A DNA stretch of 53,005 bases from Shewanella algicola (lineage in GTDB: Bacteria > Pseudomonadota > Gammaproteobacteria > Enterobacterales > Shewanellaceae): positions 1 to 53,005 of the forward strand of contig NZ_BMQI01000033.1 of NCBI RefSeq assembly GCF_014648035.1, read 5' to 3'. Under the pieces are notes generated by a model. That model did not search any database and was not told the origin of the DNA. It saw nothing but the letters and a program-made list of their open reading frames with translations. Below, piece after piece: positions 44,729 through 52,973 of the stretch (positions within the stretch are counted from its first letter, which is position 1; the number at the start of each line of letters is the position of its first letter). Made by a program: the position numbers and the translations under genes.

Positions 44729-46147
44729 CTACTTTTTAATGTAACGAGTGACTTTGACTACGATAAATGTCAATACAATTGCCCCTAAAATCAAGCCTAC
44801 CGAGAACACGGCATTTTGTAATGCTGCAGGGTTAAGTACTAGCATGCCTCCTAAGCCGAGCATCATAATGCCAGACATCAGCTTAAGTACTTCGCCTTCT
44901 TTTTCGGTGAGTTTACGTTTACCTAATGTCATTGAGAACACAATCACAATGGCAGCTAAAGGTATGACATACACGATATTGTAGGCAATCAAATACATAT
45001 AACGTTGTACGGTATCAATGTCCGACAATGATAATACTGAGGTGTAGATCATTGGGAACCCAGCGGTGCACAATAGCTCGTAGGCATTGGCTAAAATGGC
45101 CAAAATTGTTGAGCCTAAAATCATGGTCGGCAATGAGCTGGCTTTAGACAATTTGCCCATACGTTTAATCAACGAGCCGCGATTTTCAACCGACATCGAT
45201 AAACTCACATCGCCACGACCATAGAAGTAGTCTTTAATGTTGACCACCGCAGCGACCAATGCCAGCAACCCTGCACAGGTAATAATAATGCCACCATCAC
45301 CACCGCCTAACAGCTGGAATAAGTTTAGCCATGCACTCATAAAGATGAAGTAAATAAAACCTGAGAAAAACACGAAAATACCGCCCACTAACAGCATGCG
45401 TTTACGGCTGCCCGCATTAACCATAATGCTCAGTAAAAACAGCAACACGAAAAAGGCGCAGGGGTTAAAGGCGTCAACACCGGCTAACACTAAGGTAAGT
45501 ACAGGTAATGACATTTGCTCAGGATGAACAGCACCAATTAATGGGATATCAACAGGCTGAACTTGTGGTTTTTGTTCGATTTGGCTCGCGCTGTCAAATG
45601 ACATGCCACAACTGCCTTCAGCATCTGGATCGTCACTGGTGTCGGCACAGGTTTCAAATAAAGGAGCGTCATTGCTTGGGGCTGCCACAAGAAAATCATC
45701 GAGTGTATTACCAATATCGACTTGACCACCTTGGCGCTGGTAGCAATCAATGAGCCGCTCTAAAATATAGCGTCCAGTGACATCATGGCTGTTATAGCCA
45801 ACCACCGCCTCGCCACAAATGGCAAAGTAAGGCACTGATTTGGGTTCTACACCGGTGTGTTGACCCATTTGCATTAGTTTATCAACATTGCCGGGATCAC
45901 TTATTGCGTAATCGTGCAAGTCAATCCATTCAAAGCGTTCACCTAATGCATCGATAAAGGGATGGGCCTCGCGGCAATGCGGGCAGGTTTTAGACCAAAA
46001 AAAGTGCAGCTTTACTGCTGGTTGTGCATCCTGTTGTTGGGTGTACCATAATGAATTGTCAGTAGCTGGGGTTGTATTCGCTATTGAGCTTGGCGTGAGT
46101 ATTAATACACTTAGAAGTAACAGTAACTGGCCAATCAATCGGTTCAT
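44729..46147 (-). CDS. Thioredoxin domain fused to DsbD/CcdA-like membrane domain
   Basis: A 472-residue protein. A signal peptide (1-24) is followed by a periplasmic thioredoxin-like domain with active site CPHC (C55-C58) and a cis-Pro loop (KSVPYFAICG). A Cys-containing linker (ETCADTSDD...GSCGMSF) leads to about eight helices with two candidate redox cysteines: DAFNPCAFFVL and ELLCTAGFP. This is like the electron-transferring core of DsbD/CcdA, but the thioredoxin domain is N-terminal rather than C-terminal. I infer transfer of reducing power from cytoplasmic thioredoxin to the periplasmic CPHC. GGA lies 7 bases before the chosen ATG. It lies between cpxR and divergent cpxP. Confidence 0.8.
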   Translation of the reverse strand: MNRLIGQLLLLLSVLILTPSSIANTTPATDNSLWYTQQQDAQPAVKLHFFWSKTCPHCREAHPFIDALGERFEWIDLHDYAISDPGNVDKLMQMGQHTGVEPKSVPYFAICGEAVVGYNSHDVTGRYILERLIDCYQRQGGQVDIGNTLDDFLVAAPSNDAPLFETCADTSDDPDAEGSCGMSFDSASQIEQKPQVQPVDIPLIGAVHPEQMSLPVLTLVLAGVDAFNPCAFFVLLFLLSIMVNAGSRKRMLLVGGIFVFFSGFIYFIFMSAWLNLFQLLGGGDGGIIITCAGLLALVAAVVNIKDYFYGRGDVSLSMSVENRGSLIKRMGKLSKASSLPTMILGSTILAILANAYELLCTAGFPMIYTSVLSLSDIDTVQRYMYLIAYNIVYVIPLAAIVIVFSMTLGKRKLTEKEGEVLKLMSGIMMLGLGGMLVLNPAALQNAVFSVGLILGAIVLTFIVVKVTRYIKK

Positions 46148-46312
46148 AATTAATTCCATTAAAACACTAGTCATCTGATTTTATGCCTATTTATAGTTAG
46201 TGTAAGGAGTAAGTCCTTATTACGTTAACTAGCTCGCATTACCATCATTTTTATCTGTAAATATGCTGACTTAATCATGCATTTTTGAGTGCTACATGGT
46301 ATGGCGTGTGGA

Positions 46313-46327
46313 TTTACATAGTTTTAC
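46313..46327 (-). promoter_or_regulatory. CpxR box (GTAAA-N5-GTAAA)
   Basis: The minus-strand sequence GTAAAACTATGTAAA is a perfect match to the CpxR consensus. It lies 102 bases before the cpxP ATG and 166 bases before the thioredoxin-DsbD-like ATG, in the shared 281-base intergenic region, and 16 bases upstream of the -35 of the cpxP promoter. Confidence 0.85.
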
Positions 46328-46343
46328 TCATAAGTAACCTTAC

Positions 46344-46371
46344 TTGACATTGCATTGGTTAAACTAAGTAT
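46344..46371 (+). promoter_or_regulatory. Probable cpxP promoter
   Basis: TTGACA (46344-46349) is a consensus -35; AAGTAT (46366-46371) at 16 bases is a weak -10. The -35 overlaps an inverted repeat AAGTAA-CC-TTACTT (46332-46345). Placement just downstream of the CpxR box fits activation. Confidence 0.55.
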
Positions 46372-46428
46372 CAAATCTGCATAGGCAGAAGCCAAACACC
46401 ACACTCATTTATACCGAGGAACTTAACA

Positions 46429-46926
46429 ATGAAAACATCTTCTATCTTTAAAACAAGTTTAGTTGCCTTAGTGGCGAGCTCAGCATTATTAGCCGGCCAG
46501 TTGTATGCCGTAGACGAAAGCGACACTACTGCAAAAACTGAACAAATGGACAGAAAAGCCGACAGAAAGCAAGGTCCGAGAGATGGCATGCATAAAATGC
46601 TGCGCAAATTAGACCTAACCGATACTCAAAAAGAGCAAGTGAAAGTGATTGCTCAAAAGTACAAAGCTGATCGTCCTGAGCGCCCAACGAAAGAGCAACG
46701 AGAGGCTCACCGTGCTGAAATGTTAGCTCTAGTGACAAGCGCCTATTTTGACGAAGTTAAAGCAACCGAAATAGCTGAAGCGCAACACCAAAAGAGATTA
46801 CAAGGTATGTTGTCACAGTTAAAAATGCAGAATGAAATTTACCAAATACTAACACCTGAACAACAGCAAGTTTTTCAAGAAAAGTTTGCTAAAGGTCAAG
46901 GTAAAGGTCATAAATCTCGTCGTTAA
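46429..46926 (+). CDS. cpxP: CpxP/Spy-family periplasmic chaperone-like protein
   Basis: A 165-residue periplasmic protein with a signal peptide (cleavage near LYA-VD). Two LTXXQ motifs (LTDTQ, LTPEQ) flank a long charged helical region, the defining feature of CpxP and Spy. CpxP binds CpxA to dampen signalling and helps clear misfolded proteins. GAGGAAC precedes the ATG, and a CpxR box and terminator bracket the gene. The C-terminus is Lys/Gly-rich. Confidence 0.92.
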   Translation: MKTSSIFKTSLVALVASSALLAGQLYAVDESDTTAKTEQMDRKADRKQGPRDGMHKMLRKLDLTDTQKEQVKVIAQKYKADRPERPTKEQREAHRAEMLALVTSAYFDEVKATEIAEAQHQKRLQGMLSQLKMQNEIYQILTPEQQQVFQEKFAKGQGKGHKSRR

Positions 46927-46960
46927 TCTCTAGTCGTGTGCTAAAGCTATTTAATCAAAT

Positions 46961-46985
46961 CCGTTACCTTGTGTAGCGGTTTTTG
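46961..46985 (+). terminator. Terminator of cpxP
   Basis: CCGTTAC and GTAGCGG pair (one GU) across a 5-base loop and are followed by TTTTTG, 35 bases after the cpxP stop. Confidence 0.65.
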
Positions 46986-47118
46986 TTTATTCAAGTTTGC
47001 TAATGGTCACACTTTGATTAAAGGTATCGTTGTTGTACGTAAACTTTGTCCTAATGTGTTAGCGAACTTGCTATAGTAATGGTCGGTAAATTCAGCTAAT
47101 AGAGTCGATAACTTTCTT

Positions 47119-47988
47119 ATGTCCACATCTTCTGATTATGACTTTTGGGTCAAGCTCGCGAGCCGCGCCTCGGTAGCCACAGCCTTATGTCTTATTGTGA
47201 TCAAGTTATTAGCTTGGCTGTATTCTGGCTCTGCTAGTATGTTGGGTTCATTAACTGACTCATTTGCTGATGCTTTAGCTTCGATTGTTAACTTTATTGC
47301 CATTCGTTATGCCATTGTGCCTGCAGATAAAGATCATCGTTATGGTCACGGAAAAGCTGAACCATTAGCCTCGTTGGCGCAAGCTGCATTTATTTTAGGC
47401 TCGGCATCATTGTTGCTGCTTTATGGCGGTGAAAAGCTGATCAACCCTGTGCCTATTGTGAATACTGGCGTGGGTATTGTGGTGTCAATTATTGCCATTG
47501 TGATGACGTTAGCACTCGTGCTAGTGCAACAACGTGCACTAGAAAACACCAACAGCACAGTGGTTGAGGCTGACTCATTACATTATAAATCTGACTTGCT
47601 ACTTAATGGTGCAGTGCTATTGGCCTTAGTGTTAGCCATGTACGGTTGGTGGTGGGCAGATGGTTTGTTTGCGGTGTTAATTGCGCTGTTTATTGGCCAT
47701 CAAGCGGTAGATTTGGCTTATCGCTCAGTACAAAGTTTACTTGATCGTGAATTAGATGATGACACTCGCGAGCAAATTAAAACATTGGCTAAGCAAGATC
47801 CTCGCGTAAAAGGCATTCATGACTTACGCACTCGTCAGGCGGGAAAAACCACGTTTATTCAATTGCACATGGAATTGTCTGGTGAGTTGTCTCTTGAAGA
47901 GGCACACGACATTGCCGACAAAGCTGGGTTAGTCATTAAAGCTGCTTTCGATGATGCAGAGGTGATTATTCACCAAGACCCAGTGTAA
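47119..47988 (+). CDS. fieF: Cation diffusion facilitator FieF (Fe/Zn efflux)
   Basis: A 289-residue inner-membrane dimeric metal/proton antiporter. The metal-site motifs TDSFADALAS (DXXXD) and EADSLHYKSD (HXXXD) are intact, as is the cytoplasmic HRYGHGKAEPL loop and a C-terminal domain with VIIHQDP. Length and motifs match FieF/YiiP, which exports Zn(II), Fe(II) or Cd(II). It follows cpxP, as I recall for Shewanella and enterobacteria. Confidence 0.93.
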   Translation: MSTSSDYDFWVKLASRASVATALCLIVIKLLAWLYSGSASMLGSLTDSFADALASIVNFIAIRYAIVPADKDHRYGHGKAEPLASLAQAAFILGSASLLLLYGGEKLINPVPIVNTGVGIVVSIIAIVMTLALVLVQQRALENTNSTVVEADSLHYKSDLLLNGAVLLALVLAMYGWWWADGLFAVLIALFIGHQAVDLAYRSVQSLLDRELDDDTREQIKTLAKQDPRVKGIHDLRTRQAGKTTFIQLHMELSGELSLEEAHDIADKAGLVIKAAFDDAEVIIHQDPV

Positions 47989-48043
47989 TTAACCCGAGTT
48001 CAGATTGATTATTGCGATATATCTGGGCGCAATTAACTGAGGT

Positions 48044-49279
48044 TTACACCATCACTAGTTGGTTGGTTACTTGCGCTCTGGCTAATTCTAGGGCCGAGTC
48101 TGCGCGTAAAATTAGGTTTTCGATGGTGTCGTCAGTTTGCCATTTGGATATACCAACACTGGCACTAAAGCGAATATGTTTACCGCTTTGTGGGTCAATC
48201 AGTTCGCTGTCTTCAATGCTGTGACGGATACTTTCGGCAATGCTGCGTGCAATGTTGTTACTACCCGCTTTTATCAGGGCAATAAATTCATCGCCACTCC
48301 AACGGCCTAGTAAATCATCATCGGCGAGTTTACTTTGGCAATGCTGTGCAAAATTAATCAATGCCTTGTCACCCATAACATGACCGTATAAGTGGTTAAT
48401 TTGTTTGAGCTCATCTAATCCCATTATCACACAATAGAGCTGCGGTGTTTGTGCTGCTTTTTCGTTGTATTTGGCTTGTGCATTATGCAACATTCCTCGT
48501 CGATGGAAGACTTGGGTTAAATAATCGAGATGAATTTGTTGCTCAAACTTTTGCTTAAGTTGGTACGACTCTGTGATATCAATGACCGTAACCTGAACTG
48601 CAGGCTGTCCTTCCCAATCGATAATGCTTTCTAATAATTTTACCCATACGGTTTTACCGCTCAGATGAACGCATTTTATCTCAACCGGATGGGGAGTGAT
48701 TTTTTGGTCGAATAAAGCGCTGTATGCCTCTTGTCGACGGGTGCGATAATCGGGGTCAATCACATCAAGTATAGAAGGGAGCTCTATAACACTCTGGCGA
48801 TTGGGGTAACCTAATAAACTCGCAAAAGCTTGGTTACAAAACAATGGACTAAATTTGCGATGGATCAATATGCCTTGCAATGATCCATTCACTAGTTGAC
48901 GGTAGCGAAACTCGCTTTGTTGAAGATTTTTATTAAGGGTAATATTTTCTGTTAAATCAACAATGGTGATTTGTAATGCCGGTCGGCCTTGCCATTCAAC
49001 AACGTGCTCAATAGAAAGCACATTCATTAACTGGCCAAGACGATTGCGATTGATGTAACTACGAACTTGCGGCTTTTCGATACCACTCATTAGCGCATAA
49101 TAAGTATGCGCGGCAATATCGTGGGCTTCAGGGTCAATTAACTCTAAGATACTTTTTAAACCGAGAATGTCTTGTGCACTAGTGTAACCGAAAATTTTAG
49201 CGTAGTTATCATCAGCATAGAGAGGAATAAAGTCCTGGTGAATGACCACACCATAATGAGTATCAAATTCCAAAATCAT
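48044..49279 (-). CDS. PAS-PAS-GGDEF protein with degenerate cyclase site
   Basis: A 411-residue soluble protein: PAS domains at about 1-115 and 125-240 (each ending in VDLTE/IDITE), then a GGDEF domain from ~250. The signature reads SGDEF (328-332). The metal-binding Asp of the usual DLDxFK motif is Gly (GLDELK, G287), and the RXXD inhibitory site is absent (Arg replaced by Ala near 319). GHVMGD is kept. It may therefore be a weak cyclase or a c-di-GMP/GTP-binding receptor; both PAS domains suggest redox or ligand sensing. Single gene. Confidence 0.85.
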   Translation of the reverse strand: MILEFDTHYGVVIHQDFIPLYADDNYAKIFGYTSAQDILGLKSILELIDPEAHDIAAHTYYALMSGIEKPQVRSYINRNRLGQLMNVLSIEHVVEWQGRPALQITIVDLTENITLNKNLQQSEFRYRQLVNGSLQGILIHRKFSPLFCNQAFASLLGYPNRQSVIELPSILDVIDPDYRTRRQEAYSALFDQKITPHPVEIKCVHLSGKTVWVKLLESIIDWEGQPAVQVTVIDITESYQLKQKFEQQIHLDYLTQVFHRRGMLHNAQAKYNEKAAQTPQLYCVIMGLDELKQINHLYGHVMGDKALINFAQHCQSKLADDDLLGRWSGDEFIALIKAGSNNIARSIAESIRHSIEDSELIDPQSGKHIRFSASVGISKWQTDDTIENLILRADSALELARAQVTNQLVMV

Positions 49280-49341
49280 TCCTTCGCTAAGCGTTAATGC
49301 AATTTTACCGATTTTTCATTCTAGCATTGATAATCAATTTT

Positions 49342-49393
49342 GCATGTACTCATATTGGAAATGTTTTATTGGATTATCCAAATGTGTACATGC
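49342..49393. promoter_or_regulatory. Large imperfect inverted repeat upstream of the GGDEF gene
   Basis: GCATGTACTCATATTGGA (49342-49359) pairs with TCCAAATGTGTACATGC (49377-49393), identical in the outer 8 bases. There is no T tract on either strand, so it is not a typical terminator for ntrC. It is 63-114 bases upstream of the GGDEF start and may be an operator. Confidence 0.5.
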
Positions 49394-49450
49394 TCACAAA
49401 ACACCGAGTAATATTTACAATTCATTGATTTAAAAGAGCAATGTTCTTGG

Positions 49451-50863
49451 TTAATCTATGGCCAACTCTTTGAGTTTGCGGGTTAAGGTATTGCGGCCCC
49501 ACCCTAAACGTTTTGCCGCTTCTTGTTTGTGGCCTTGAGTGTGGCGCAGTGCGGTTTCCAGTAAAATTCGTTCAAACTCTGGTTGTACTTCAGTTAATAA
49601 ATCACTTTCGCCCGCGGCTAATTTTTCATCGATCCAGTCGGTCAGTGCGGTTTGCCAATCACTCGCGCCAGCTTGTTTTTGCTGACTTGCCACAGGATCC
49701 TTTAACAACTCTGGTGGTAAATCTTGTGGCAGAATTTCTTGACCCGATGCCATCACGGTTAGCCAGCGACAGGTGTTTTCTAGTTGACGCACGTTACCTG
49801 GCCAAGGCAGGTTTGCCAGCTTAACCGCTGTTTCTTTGGTGAGGACCTTTGGCTCTACACCAATCTCTTTAGCTGCGGTCGATAAAAAATGGGTCGCAAG
49901 TTGTGCAATATCTTCGCGACGTTGTGACAGCGGCGGTAAATGTACTCTAATCACGTTTAAACGATGAAATAAATCTTCGCGGAATGTACCTTTTTGCACT
50001 AATACTTCTAGGTTTTGGTGGGTCGCAGCAATAATTCGCACATCAACTTGCACTGCTTGATGACCGCCAACGCGGTAAAATTGACCGTCAGCTAATACTC
50101 GCAACAATCGAGTTTGCACATCTAATGGCATGTCGCCAATTTCATCTAAAAATAAGGTACCACCATTGGCTTGCTCAAATCGGCCCTGGCGTACATTAGC
50201 GGCACCAGTGAAGGCGCCTTTTTCATGACCAAATAGCTCTGATTCAATTAAGTCTTTCGGGATAGCAGCCATGTTTAATGCGATAAATGATTTGTCTTTG
50301 CGTGGGCTGTGTTTATGCAGTGCACCTGCCACTAACTCTTTACCGGTACCCGATTGACCATTAATCAATACACTAATTGATGAACGAGACAGGCGACCTA
50401 TGGCCCTAAAAACTTCTTGCATTGCTGGTGCTTCACCGATGATTTCAGGTGTTTTGACTTCTGCATCGCGGATCGGTGGCGGTGTTTGTTCTGTTGCATG
50501 AGTGAGTGCTCGCTCAACGAGGCTGATGGCTTCATCAATATCAAAGGGCTTAGGTAAGTATTCAAATGCTCCTGCTTGATAGGCGCTGACAGCACTGTCT
50601 AAATCTGAATGTGCCGTCATGATAATGACTGGAATATGCGGATAATGCAGTTGTAAGCGGTCTAGTAAAGTTAAACCATCAGTACCGGGCATACGAATAT
50701 CAGACACAATAACTTGTGGCTGTGACGACTCTAATGCTTGCCATAGCGACTCAGCAGCAGCAAAGCTTGCAGTTGATAGTGATGCACCTTGAAGTGCTTT
50801 TTCTAATACCCATCGGATCGAACTGTCATCATCGAGGATCCAAACTTGCTCACTTATGTTCAT
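49451..50863 (-). CDS. ntrC: Nitrogen regulation response regulator NtrC (GlnG)
   Basis: A 470-residue sigma-54 activator. The receiver has the phospho-acceptor Asp in [10 protein letters not shown] and Lys in PKPF. The AAA+ domain shows [18 protein letters not shown] and [11 protein letters not shown], and the C-terminus is a Fis-type HTH ([21 protein letters not shown]). It activates glnA and other nitrogen genes on NtrB-P signalling. AGAGG lies 7 bases before the ATG; it follows ntrB by 35 bases. Confidence 0.96.
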   Translation of the reverse strand: MNISEQVWILDDDSSIRWVLEKALQGASLSTASFAAAESLWQALESSQPQVIVSDIRMPGTDGLTLLDRLQLHYPHIPVIIMTAHSDLDSAVSAYQAGAFEYLPKPFDIDEAISLVERALTHATEQTPPPIRDAEVKTPEIIGEAPAMQEVFRAIGRLSRSSISVLINGQSGTGKELVAGALHKHSPRKDKSFIALNMAAIPKDLIESELFGHEKGAFTGAANVRQGRFEQANGGTLFLDEIGDMPLDVQTRLLRVLADGQFYRVGGHQAVQVDVRIIAATHQNLEVLVQKGTFREDLFHRLNVIRVHLPPLSQRREDIAQLATHFLSTAAKEIGVEPKVLTKETAVKLANLPWPGNVRQLENTCRWLTVMASGQEILPQDLPPELLKDPVASQQKQAGASDWQTALTDWIDEKLAAGESDLLTEVQPEFERILLETALRHTQGHKQEAAKRLGWGRNTLTRKLKELAID

Positions 50864-50898
50864 GTTAAAACCTCTTTCTGCCTACAAAGGCATGCTAA

Positions 50899-51936
50899 TT
50901 ATTGTAATGGCAGGGTGATAATAAATTCGGTGTGTCCAGGTGCAGATACGCAATCAATTCTGCCACCGTGGAGACGGGCAATGTTATGTGCAATCGATAA
51001 ACCTAAACCTGAGCCTTCGTCGCGGCCTGTCACCATAGGGTAAAACAAAGTATCAACCAGCTCAGACGGTATGCCAGGGCCGTTATCGATAATCGACAAC
51101 GCTAGCACCAATTTGTAGCGTTGGGTGCCAATAGTGACTTGATGTTGAGTGCGGGTTCTAATCAAAATATCCCCGCCAGCAGGCTCTAATGCTTGGATGG
51201 CATTTTGAACAATATTGAGTACAGCTTGCTGCATTTGATCAGGATCCATTTGGGTGTCGGGTATCGATGGATCGTAATCGCGTTTTAAGTGGATATTGCT
51301 CGGCAATGCCATTTCAACCAGCTTTAATACTTTTTGCACCACTTGATGAATATTGTGTTCAGTATGTTGAGTTGGCCGCTGTGGCCCTAAAAGCCGGTCT
51401 ACCAAATTACGTAGTCTATCAGCCTGTTCGATGATCAAGCTGGTGAACTCTTTTAAATCAGGAGAGGTTAATTCTCGTGATAGTAATTGTGCAGCGCCTC
51501 GTAATCCACCTAATGGGTTTTTAATTTCGTGGGCTAAATTACGCACCAAAAACTGTGCAGCTTGTTGCTGAGCGTCCATGTTAAGTTGCTGATGAATGCG
51601 ACGTTGCTGGTCAACCTGGCGTAATTCTAAAATGCTTGAGTTGGTTTCACTCTCAAGGGGCATTAAGGTTATGTCGACGGTATGGTGCTGGCCATCAAGA
51701 GTAATTAATGCTGCTGTGTTAACGGTTATCCCTTGGCCTGCACGAATAGCATCTCTGAGCAATTGTGGCTCTACCCCCATTAATTGATATAGCTCAGGCA
51801 AAGGTTGCTCTAGCAGCTTGTTATTACCTATGCCAAGTAATTGTGCAGCCGCGGCATTGGCATAGCTTGGTCTGAGCTCGGTATCGATTACCAGCACCGC
51901 TGTGACTAAATGATTGAGAAGGTTATTTGTGTCCAT
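50899..51936 (-). CDS. ntrB: Nitrogen regulation sensor kinase NtrB (GlnL)
   Basis: A 345-residue soluble histidine kinase/phosphatase controlled by PII. An N-terminal PAS domain (about 8-115) precedes the HisKA box (LAHEIKNPLGGLRGAAQLL) and HATPase motifs (NIVQNAIQAL, IDNGPGIPSEL, GSGLGLSIAHNI). AGGA is 6 bases before the ATG at 51936; the frame is open 19 codons further but lacks a start signal there and would contain the NtrC sites. NtrC sites just upstream point to autoregulation. Confidence 0.95.
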   Translation of the reverse strand: MDTNNLLNHLVTAVLVIDTELRPSYANAAAAQLLGIGNNKLLEQPLPELYQLMGVEPQLLRDAIRAGQGITVNTAALITLDGQHHTVDITLMPLESETNSSILELRQVDQQRRIHQQLNMDAQQQAAQFLVRNLAHEIKNPLGGLRGAAQLLSRELTSPDLKEFTSLIIEQADRLRNLVDRLLGPQRPTQHTEHNIHQVVQKVLKLVEMALPSNIHLKRDYDPSIPDTQMDPDQMQQAVLNIVQNAIQALEPAGGDILIRTRTQHQVTIGTQRYKLVLALSIIDNGPGIPSELVDTLFYPMVTGRDEGSGLGLSIAHNIARLHGGRIDCVSAPGHTEFIITLPLQ

Positions 51937-51951
51937 TAGCCGTCCTAGTAA

Positions 51952-51996
51952 GGGTTGCACCAATATGGTGCGCCAAGTTGGTGCGCGCTGCAACCC
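51952..51996. promoter_or_regulatory. Two overlapping NtrC-binding sites in a 45-bp palindrome before ntrB
   Basis: TGCACCAATATGGTGCG (51956-51972) and TGCGCCAAGTTGGTGCG (51969-51985) both match the NtrC consensus TGCACC-N5-GGTGCA and overlap by 4 bases. Outer arms GGGTTGCA (51952) and TGCAACCC (51989) are perfect inverted repeats. The cluster ends 16 bases from the ntrB ATG, so bound NtrC would block transcription, as at E. coli glnLp. Confidence 0.82.
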
Positions 51997-52073
51997 GTTT
52001 CACACAAACAGCAATAACGACGAAAAATGAGAAATTTATTTTTAAACTATTGAATTTATAGGTTTATAAATTT

Positions 52074-52601
52074 CTAATTAGACTTTTTTGCCGGTCCTAG
52101 TACTGATGCTTGGTGAAGAAAAATCTTTCTTGGAGAGCTAGATGCAAGGACTTTGCCGTTTTGTGCCACAGCGTTAACGACAATAGTGTGCTCGCCCCTA
52201 AAAATACCTGACAAGGTAAAGGTTGCTGAGGTTTGTGGACCTTCGGTCAGAACTCCATCTACTAATAACGTGAGCATGGAGCCGCGAGGTAATTGCGGGG
52301 AAACACTGACATTAACGGTTAAATCACCGTTATTATCGCGGATGGTGGCTTCTTCTTTGGGAGAGGTTATTATAATGGTATATCTGACTGTCGCTTTATC
52401 TTCTTTAATCGTTACATGGGCTTTAGGTGGTGTTTTTATACTGATTTCATTCTGTGTATTTTCATTTAATTCAACGGCTTCAGCATTGGCTTTTGGCTCA
52501 TCTGAATAATGTACTTTGCCATTTTCATCGACCCAACGGTACACAGTTGCGAGGCTATTACAGCTTATTATTAACAAGCTTATGAGTAATATAAGACGCA
52601 T
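52074..52601 (-). CDS. DUF4124 exported protein
   Basis: A 175-residue protein with a signal peptide (cleavage near SLA-TV). The DUF4124 motif VYRWVDENGKVHYSDEP directly follows. The C-terminal half is a beta-rich, Ig-like domain (TLLVDGVLTEG, GEHTIVVNAVAQNGKVLASS). DUF4124 proteins are common in gammaproteobacterial envelopes and lack an assigned function. AAGGAG is 6 bases before the ATG at 52601. It lies just upstream of ntrB on the same strand, an order I recall from Shewanella and Vibrio nitrogen loci. Confidence 0.88.
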   Translation of the reverse strand: MRLILLISLLIISCNSLATVYRWVDENGKVHYSDEPKANAEAVELNENTQNEISIKTPPKAHVTIKEDKATVRYTIIITSPKEEATIRDNNGDLTVNVSVSPQLPRGSMLTLLVDGVLTEGPQTSATFTLSGIFRGEHTIVVNAVAQNGKVLASSSPRKIFLHQASVLGPAKKSN

Positions 52602-52650
52602 GACACACTCCTTAAAAACCAATATTTTCATAGAGTAGACGGTTTTAGCT

Positions 52651-52686
52651 AAAAAATCAGCTTAATCTAGTGTGATTAAGCTGATT
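52651..52686 (-). terminator. Terminator after the ppnP-like gene
   Basis: AATCAGCTTAATC and GATTAAGCTGATT form a perfect 13-bp stem with a 6-base loop. On the minus strand the stem runs into TTTTTT. It closes the ppnP-like unit and isolates the DUF4124-ntrBC unit. Confidence 0.9.
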
Positions 52687-52742
52687 AGTGTCAATGACCA
52701 TGATGAAGCGGCTTGCACCTTGTGGACGCTGCAATTTTACAC

Positions 52743-52973
52743 TTAGATGTAGTGACAACAGTATTCTGAGATGATGGTGTTGCGTAGGCTGAAGCTCACA
52801 TTTGGTGCAAGCTCAAATTGGCTGCCAGCGCTGAATGTTTTCCACTCTGTTTCACCAGGTAAAAGCACTTCAAATTCGCCAGAAGTCACTTGCATTATCT
52901 CGCCTTCAGCGGTAGAAAATTCATATTCTCCAGGTAACACTAGGTAATCCCCCCTAAAAAAAGCTGATTTCAA
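52743..52973 (-). pseudogene. ppnP: PpnP (pyrimidine/purine nucleoside phosphorylase), apparently 5'-truncated
   Basis: The C-terminal ~65 residues match PpnP/YaiE (DUF1255), a cupin-fold nucleoside phosphorylase of about 94-103 residues: [30 protein letters not shown] and the terminal EYCCHYI. Upstream of LPGEYEF the similarity stops. The expected YFxGKVxS...GVM segment is replaced by [11 protein letters not shown], with TTTTTTT and GGGGGG runs, and an in-frame TAG lies at 52992-52994. No ATG is available; TTG (52973) or GTG would have to start it. Either a frameshift in the homopolymers or a deletion has removed the N-terminus. Confidence 0.6.
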
